A stretch of DNA of 13,153 bases, from NCBI GenBank assembly GCA_025349905.2, contig MU625044.1, positions 1 through 13,153 of the forward strand. The letters are read 5' to 3'. The position numbers and the translations under genes are program-made. Shown one piece after another: positions 8,465 through 13,153 of this stretch. A model generated the notes under the pieces. It worked only from the letters and a program-made list of their open reading frames with translations, had not been told where the DNA came from and ran no database searches. Position 1 is the stretch's first letter. Each line of letters starts with the position of its first letter. This stretch comes from Blastocladiella britannica (lineage: Eukaryota > Blastocladiomycota > Blastocladiomycetes > Blastocladiales > Blastocladiaceae).

Positions 8465-11011
8465 ATGACAACGACCAGTTGCCCGTCCGCACCGCACTCG
8501 GGCCCCGACCTGTGGTTCTCGGTGGTCCTCCTGGCCGGCATTATCGTGTCCTATGTCCCACAGCAGCTGAAAATCGTCCTGTCGCGCTCGTCGCTTGGCC
8601 TATCGCCGTACTTTTTGCTGCTGGGCTCGGTGGCCACCATTTCGACCGTGGCAAACTTGTTGTTGCTCCAGTTCCGCGTCGTGGCCTGCTGCGCTGTATG
8701 GTCTCCCTTGGGCTGCTTTGAGAACGCGCTTGGCGTGGTGCAGGTTGCGGCACAGGCGGTGCAATTTCTGGCCATGTGAGTACTCTCTCTTTTTTTTTCC
8801 TATTCGGTCCATTGAAGATGATGTGCATTTCCATTGTACTTAGTCTCGAGCTAGCATGGCTTTGGCTTCGGTTGAGCTGGACTTGGACGGATGTTGCCGC
8901 AGAGTCCGCGAGCACTTGACATCAACAAGAAAAACTGACTCCACTTTCCAATGCATTTCATTGTAGCGCTGCCCTCTTTTTGATCTACTTTCCCGCCCAC
9001 CTCAAGCCGCGATCCTCGCACTCGGCCATCGACAGCGGCGGTGAGACCGCCCCACTGCTCCCACTCCCAACCGACCACATCGCCGCCGCTGGTGCCGTGC
9101 TCTGGCGGCTGTCTAAGCGCGTCGCCGCCATCGTCGCGGCCTACTTTTTACTTGCGACTGTGGCCGTGGTCGCCGTGATCATGCTCCCGTCCACCACCGC
9201 TCCACTCCCCAACGCGCCATCGCCATTTACCCCCTCCCCGTTGGTCACAGCACTTGCGGCCGGGTTCGGAACCATCGCCACCATCATGTCGTGCCTGCAA
9301 TTCCTACCGCAGATTGCACACACGTACCATGCCAAGTCGCCCGGTGCGTTGTCAATCGGGACCATGATGATGCAGACGCCGGGAACGCTGCTCCTGATTT
9401 ACTCGCTGGCGTCGCGTCCCGGGACTAATGTCTCGAGTTACTTGTCGTACGTGGTCTCGGCTACGTGCCAGGGTACGTTACTGGTGCTGGCCGTTACCTA
9501 CTCGATCCGGAACCGCCGTCACTTAATTCAGCATGATGCGTCGGCTGCCCATGGTGTGGATTCGGACAGCCGCCGCCGTCGCGTGTTTACGTACACGGAC
9601 TTGGACGTGACGGACGAGTCGGATATGGACGCTGCCGCTGCCGCTGCCGCTGCTGCCGATCCGTCGGCACCCGGAAGTCACCGGTCCACCGCGCACGCGT
9701 CGGGCCCGAGTGGTAGCGGGTCTGCGAACGACCCAGACCACGAGTCGCTTCTGGAAACCGACGGCGAGCTGGACGATACTCCTGCTCCCGTGTCTCGAAT
9801 GACGGCGGCGGCAGCAGCACCGCCCGCGCTGATGTTTGCGCCACCGCCTCCGCCACCCCAGTCGATGCCGCTGGTGCCGCCGCAATCCACGTCGCCGCTC
9901 GGGTCCATGGTGGCCGTCAAGTCGCTGTACCTCGACGCGCGGTCCATGACCAGCACCGCCGCCAGCCACCACGAGACATGTGCCGTGGCGCCCATGTCGC
10001 CGCGCACCGCCGCTGGTGCCGACCCGCTGGTGGTTGGTCCTGCCATGGACGCGCGGTCGGGTAGCTCTGCCAGCACTACCCACCACCATGTCCCGATGCT
10101 GCCGCCGCAGCTCGCACATGCCGACACTCAGCAATCGGCTACGACTACGACTACCACGTCCGCTTCTTCGGCTGTATCTACTCCGGCGCCGTCGATCCGC
10201 GGCGCTTTGGTGCGCGCGGGGACCGCCACTCCCACTGCCAACCCATCCGACTCGCAGCAACAGCAACATCAACAGCAGCCGATGTTTGCGCCTGTGAATC
10301 CCACCACACTTTCGTCGCTGGTTGGCGGCTTGTTTGAGCCCGTGTCGCCCGTGGTGGACGAGGAGGAGGAGGAGATGCACCGTACGCTTTATCTATATCA
10401 TTGTTAATTTACTCGTACCTCACGCCAATCAATGGTCTCCCCCAGCCACGACAATTCCCGCCCCGCCCGTCCTCGCGCCGCACCCGCCCTCGCCCACCGT
10501 CGCTGCTCCTTCCGTCATTGACCGCACTCAAGTGAGCGACACCAACACCACTTACACCACCAATGGCGACGTCCACAACATTGATGCGGTTCCTGTTGCA
10601 CCACCGAGCGTGGTCGCGGCCGATCCGATCGTCACCCAATCCGAAGTGGTCCCAGTTATCGATGCTACCGAGCCTCCGATCGTGACCGCGCTTGGAGAGG
10701 CCCAACTCGGCGTCAACGACGAAGACATGGACAAAACCGAAGGCGGGTGTTACGAGCACGCGATCCGCGCTGGGTCACCGGCGGTCGCGGCCGATGAGGA
10801 TCTCGCGGCTGGTGGTGACCACAATCACGATGAAGAAGATGATGGTGACGACGAAAACGACACTGATGCGCCATTGCTTGAGCAGCAGCAGGAGCCATCT
10901 TCGTCGTCGGGTACAACCAAAGGCGGCAAGAACTCGCGCCAGAAGCAACAGCACGGGAAAAAGGGCGGCAACAAGTCCCGCAAGAACCGTGGCGGCAAGG
11001 TGAGGTGGTGA
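8465..11011 (+). CDS. PQ-loop repeat membrane protein with long disordered C-terminal tail
   Basis: Simplest model: exons 8465-8775, 8967-10381 and 10446-11011, or 763 aa. Two PQ-loop motifs are visible: YVPQQLKIVLSRSSLGLS (PQ at 32-33) and FLPQIAHTYHAKSPGALS (PQ at 218-219). Together with about seven hydrophobic segments in residues 15-280, these place it in the PQ-loop/SWEET/cystinosin superfamily of small-solute or lipid-related membrane proteins, probably on an endomembrane. The substrate is unknown. CFENALGVVQVAAQAVQF joined to ALFLIYFPAHLK is the pattern I expect for fungal members. Residues from about 286 on (some 478 aa) form a Ser/Pro/Ala/Gln-rich tail with an acidic stretch (DEEDDGDDENDTD) and a Lys/Gly-rich end. 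Two alternatives: the 191-nt first intron could hold a 60-nt in-frame exon (8844-8903), and the 3' end could be spliced at 11000-11049 to end at 11073. Start: the ATG follows AAACGAA and precedes the first membrane segment closely. Confidence 0.85.
9631..9657 (+). repeat. Nine-alanine run, interrupted GCTGCC repeat
   Basis: Nine consecutive Ala codons alternating GCT and GCC inside the disordered tail of the PQ-loop protein. It begins as a hexamer repeated three times and is likely length-variable between strains. Confidence 0.85.
10255..10278 (+). repeat. Glutamine run in the PQ-loop protein tail
   Basis: Eight codons encode QQQQHQQQ from mixed CAG and CAA codons plus one CAT, in the low-complexity tail. 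The mixed codons indicate an older, less slippage-prone tract than a pure CAG repeat. Confidence 0.85.
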
Positions 11012-11126
11012 TCCTTCCTGCCGAGATCGTTACATTATTTTTTATGCAGGAAAATAGGAATGCAAACTTATGAGTACGGTGTGCAAAAAGTAATACATAA
11101 GAGAAGTAGAAGTGCATTACAGTAAG
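11012..11126. other. Tail-to-tail spacer between the PQ-loop gene and RNR2
   Basis: These 115 nt carry the 3' untranslated regions of two convergent genes. The sequence is AT-rich (TTACATTATTTTTTATGCAG and AATACATAAGAG), compatible with polyadenylation signals on both strands, but no canonical AATAAA is seen. The left part could instead be an intron and terminal exon of the PQ-loop gene. Confidence 0.45.
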
Positions 11127-12591
11127 TTAAAAGTCATTGTCCATCGAGAAGCTGTGCGCGCCGGACCCGCCCATGACCCCGGCCTTCTGGTACTCGCCGA
11201 CCTTCTTCTCAAAGAAGTTGGTCTTTCCCTGCAACGAGATCATGTCCATGAAATCGAACGGGTTTTCGGCATTGTACGATTTCGGGCACCCGAGCGACAC
11301 CAGCAGCCGGTCGGCCACAAACTCAATGTACCGCGACATGAGCGTGGCGTTCATGCCAATCAGGGCGACCGGCAGCGCGTCGGTCAGGAACTCTTGCTCG
11401 ATCGTTACCGCCTCTTGAATGATGCGGGTCACCGTGGACACCGCGGGCTTGTGTTCCAGGTGCGAGAACAGCAGGCACGCGAAATCGCAGTGCAAACCCT
11501 CGTCGCGCGAAATCAGCTCGTTCGAGAACGTGAGGCCGGGCATCATGCCGCGCTTCTTGAGCCAGAAGATCGACGCAAAGGAACCCGAGAAGAAAATGCC
11601 CTCCACCGCCGCAAACGCGACCAGACGCTCGGCAAACGACGTGTTGCGGTCCGAGATCCACCGGCACGCCCACTCGGCCTTGCGCTGGATGCAGGGGACT
11701 ATTTAAATATTTTTTTTTTCAGTCAATTTCAATGCACCCAATCGATAGAATAGAAAAAAAGAAAAAAAAAATACCGGTCTCGACCGCGTTGAACAGGTGG
11801 TCGCGCTGCACCGAGTCCTTGATGTACGAGTCAATCAAGAGCGAGTACATCTCCGAGTGAATGTTCTCAATCATGATCTGGAATCCGTAAAAGCAGCGGG
11901 CCTCCGGGACCTGCACTTCTTGTGAAAACCGCTCGACCAGGTTCTCGTTGACAATGCCGTCGGACGCGGCAAAGAATGCCAGCACGTGCGAGACAAAGTG
12001 CCGCTCGTTGTCGTTAAGTCGGTTCTCCCAGTCGTTGAAGTCCTTGGACAGGTCCACCTCCTCGACGGTCCAGAACGACGCCTCGGCCTTCTTGTACATT
12101 TGCCAGATCTATTTAAATCCATTTTAGCATTTGATTGCATTATTTTGAAGGATATATATATATATGCGTACGTCGTTGTACTTGATGGGGAACAGCACAA
12201 ACCGGCGCTTGTTCTCCATGAGAATAGGCTCCTCGCGCTCCATGCCGGACAAGAACGAGCGCACGGGCCCGCGCACGCCCTCTGGGAACGCCGGCTCGAG
12301 GCTCGACGTGGAGTCGGTTGCGACGGTGGAAGACGACGCGTCGGCATCTGAGGTGCCAGTCAGGTCCAGCGCGCGCGATGGCTTCTTGAGCGAGTCCACT
12401 TCCATCGACTCGAGGCCACCCGTCAGCTTGGTGGTCGGCGTGACCTTGACAGGCGTGCGGTCGCCGTCGTCGTTGGTCAGCGCGGCAGAGGCAGCAGAGG
12501 CGCGGCCCGGTGTTGGTGCGTTGGACGCGCGGGAGGTGGTGGTGGTGGTTGTCGGCTTGGTGGACGGGGAAGGGGCGGCAGTGGACATCAT
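11127..12591 (-). CDS. RNR2: Ribonucleoside-diphosphate reductase small subunit (class Ia R2)
   Basis: Three exons on the minus strand, 12591-12172, 12108-11775 and 11698-11127, with introns of 63 and 76 nt, give 441 aa. The protein forms the diiron-tyrosyl radical that drives reduction of ribonucleotides to deoxyribonucleotides by the large subunit, in cytosol or nucleus. All iron ligands are present: Asp190 ([12 protein letters not shown]), Glu221 and His224 (IENIHSEMY), Glu284 (AAVEGIFF), and Glu318 and His321 ([10 protein letters not shown]). The radical tyrosine is Tyr228. The C-terminus SFSMDNDF is the tail that docks on the large subunit. Both splice joins restore conserved sequence ([18 protein letters not shown] and [16 protein letters not shown]). 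The start is ATG ATG at 12591; the frame extends three codons upstream without another ATG. The first 100 or so residues are Thr/Ser/Pro-rich and poorly conserved, making the protein 52 aa longer than human R2. Probably cell-cycle regulated; I see no clear MCB element in the short upstream spacer. Confidence 0.97.
12152..12165. repeat. (AT)7 microsatellite in RNR2 intron 1
   Basis: Seven AT units lie just inside the 5' end of the first RNR2 intron, 6 nt after the donor. Likely polymorphic in length between strains; no effect on the protein. Confidence 0.85.
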
Positions 12592-12730
12592 GGTTGTCAA
12601 GTCAATGAGTAGAATGGTTTTTTTTTTTGTTGTTGAGCGAAAGAGAGGGGGAGAAACAAGGGAGATCGAAGCGAGATTTTAGCTGCGGGCCAGTAAGCAG
12701 GAGTGCGAGTGAGATTGAACAGAGTTTCGG
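12592..12730. promoter_or_regulatory. Divergent promoter between RNR2 and the right-edge gene
   Basis: 139 nt separate the RNR2 ATG from the first ATG of the rightward gene. The spacer has a T11 run (12619-12629; an A-run on the RNR2 strand, in its leader) and a purine-rich stretch (about 12640-12670). No TATA box is visible in either direction. Confidence 0.45.
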
Positions 12731-13153
12731 ATGCAGAATTCTGAGATGGAAGTGAAGTGGAACAAAACGTCCGTTTTATCGCAAACGGAATTCTTCAGTC
12801 CTTGTGTTTCCAGCACCAAACCAAGCTGTTTTTCTCGTTGCCTTTTCTTGCTGGAATTCCACGAGCATTCTCGCAGTCCGATCACGCTACCGGAATTCCG
12901 AGCTGTCATTCCACGACCGATCCAATACCCCGATATTGTAACCGACTCGACGAGTGTGCGAGATGCTTTCATAAACGGCCCTGTCGAGCTTGCCCAGTAC
13001 ACCCTTTTGCGCATTTCCCGCCACGTCACCGAAGTCGCACACGATGCTACCCGCGCGTTGCTCGCCATTGTGGACTACTGCTCCGCAAACACGTTCCGCA
13101 AAGAGTCGCCCGAGCTCCTGGCCAAGGAGGAGGCCGAAAAAGCGGCTCGCGCT
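12731..13153 (+). CDS. 5' part of an unrecognised gene, truncated by the window edge
   Basis: The frame is open from an ATG at 12731 (an in-frame second ATG is at 12746) to the right edge, 141 codons, with an in-frame TGA just upstream at 12716-12718. From about 12900 on it looks like real coding sequence: G/C-ending codons, and a helix-rich protein with FINGPVELAQYTLLRISRHV, VAHDATRALLAIVDYC and a Lys/Glu/Ala-rich end (LLAKEEAEKAARA). The first 55 codons use A/T third positions more freely, are Cys/Ser-rich, and contain four GAATTC sites, so the true start could be elsewhere or an intron may intervene. The antisense open stretch at 12679-13068 has less natural composition and I reject it. 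No family recognised. Confidence 0.5.
   Translation, partial: MQNSEMEVKWNKTSVLSQTEFFSPCVSSTKPSCFSRCLFLLEFHEHSRSPITLPEFRAVIPRPIQYPDIVTDSTSVRDAFINGPVELAQYTLLRISRHVTEVAHDATRALLAIVDYCSANTFRKESPELLAKEEAEKAARA

Noticed and set aside
8815..8938. C/D-box snoRNA in the long PQ-loop intron (ATGATGT near 8819 and CTGA at 8935)
   Set aside because: The C box is imperfect, the flanking stem (CATTG/CAATG) is badly asymmetric, and CTGAC at 8935 is better explained as the branch site 28 nt before the acceptor.
9523..10380. 285-codon antisense frame over the PQ-loop gene tail
   Set aside because: Arg/His/Leu-rich shadow of low-complexity coding; no start context or splice signals that help.
12679..13068. 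129-codon minus-strand frame at the right edge
   Set aside because: Competes with the + frame, which runs on to the window end with better codon use and a plausible Lys/Glu/Ala helix; the minus frame would also fill the RNR2 promoter.
1..13153. Bacterial-type systems (defence islands, CRISPR, phage, insertion sequences)
   Set aside because: The genes are intron-split eukaryotic families; there are no spaced direct repeats, integrases, transposases or Shine-Dalgarno-led operons.

Overview
This looks like nuclear DNA from a GC-rich, intron-containing early-diverging fungus. A zoosporic lineage (Blastocladiomycota or chytrid type) is my best guess, at moderate confidence. The evidence is a fungalysin (M36) secreted metalloprotease, a eukaryotic class Ia ribonucleotide reductase small subunit, a QTRT2-type queuine tRNA-ribosyltransferase subunit (a pathway lost in baker's yeast), an HSPA12-type Hsp70, and short GT-AG introns, nearly all 54-85 nt long. 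I see no bacterial operon, phage, CRISPR array, transposase, rRNA or tRNA.

Layout from left to right: (1) the 3' end of a Pro/Ser-rich protein on + (to 674). (2) A seven-exon HSPA12-like Hsp70 gene on + (819-2983), with a TATA box just upstream. (3) A gap of about 1 kb (2984-4023) of lower GC with only doubtful reading frames. (4) A two-exon fungalysin gene on + (4024-6057). (5) A small two-exon Lys-rich protein on - (6094-6625), tail-to-tail with the fungalysin. (6) A three-exon QTRT2 gene on - (6705-8397). (7) A PQ-loop membrane protein gene on + (8465-11011), head-to-head with QTRT2, carrying a very long disordered tail. (8) A three-exon RNR2 gene on - (11127-12591), tail-to-tail with the PQ-loop gene. 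(9) The 5' end of an unrecognised gene on + (12731 to the window edge), head-to-head with RNR2.

The genes do not form one pathway. They are unrelated housekeeping and secretory genes packed tightly on alternating strands: chaperone-like ATPase, extracellular proteolysis, tRNA wobble-base modification, PQ-loop membrane protein, and dNTP synthesis. Gene boundaries are 36-144 nt apart except for the one large gap. Exon structures were built by hand from GT-AG junctions that keep frame and join recognised protein motifs. The Hsp70, fungalysin, QTRT2 and RNR2 models are strong because conserved motifs run directly across the splice joins. No clearly new biological system is visible. The most interesting points are a recurrent GTNCG splice-donor pattern, a possible 60-nt in-frame cassette exon in the PQ-loop gene, a basic C-terminal extension on QTRT2, and the unexplained 1-kb gap.
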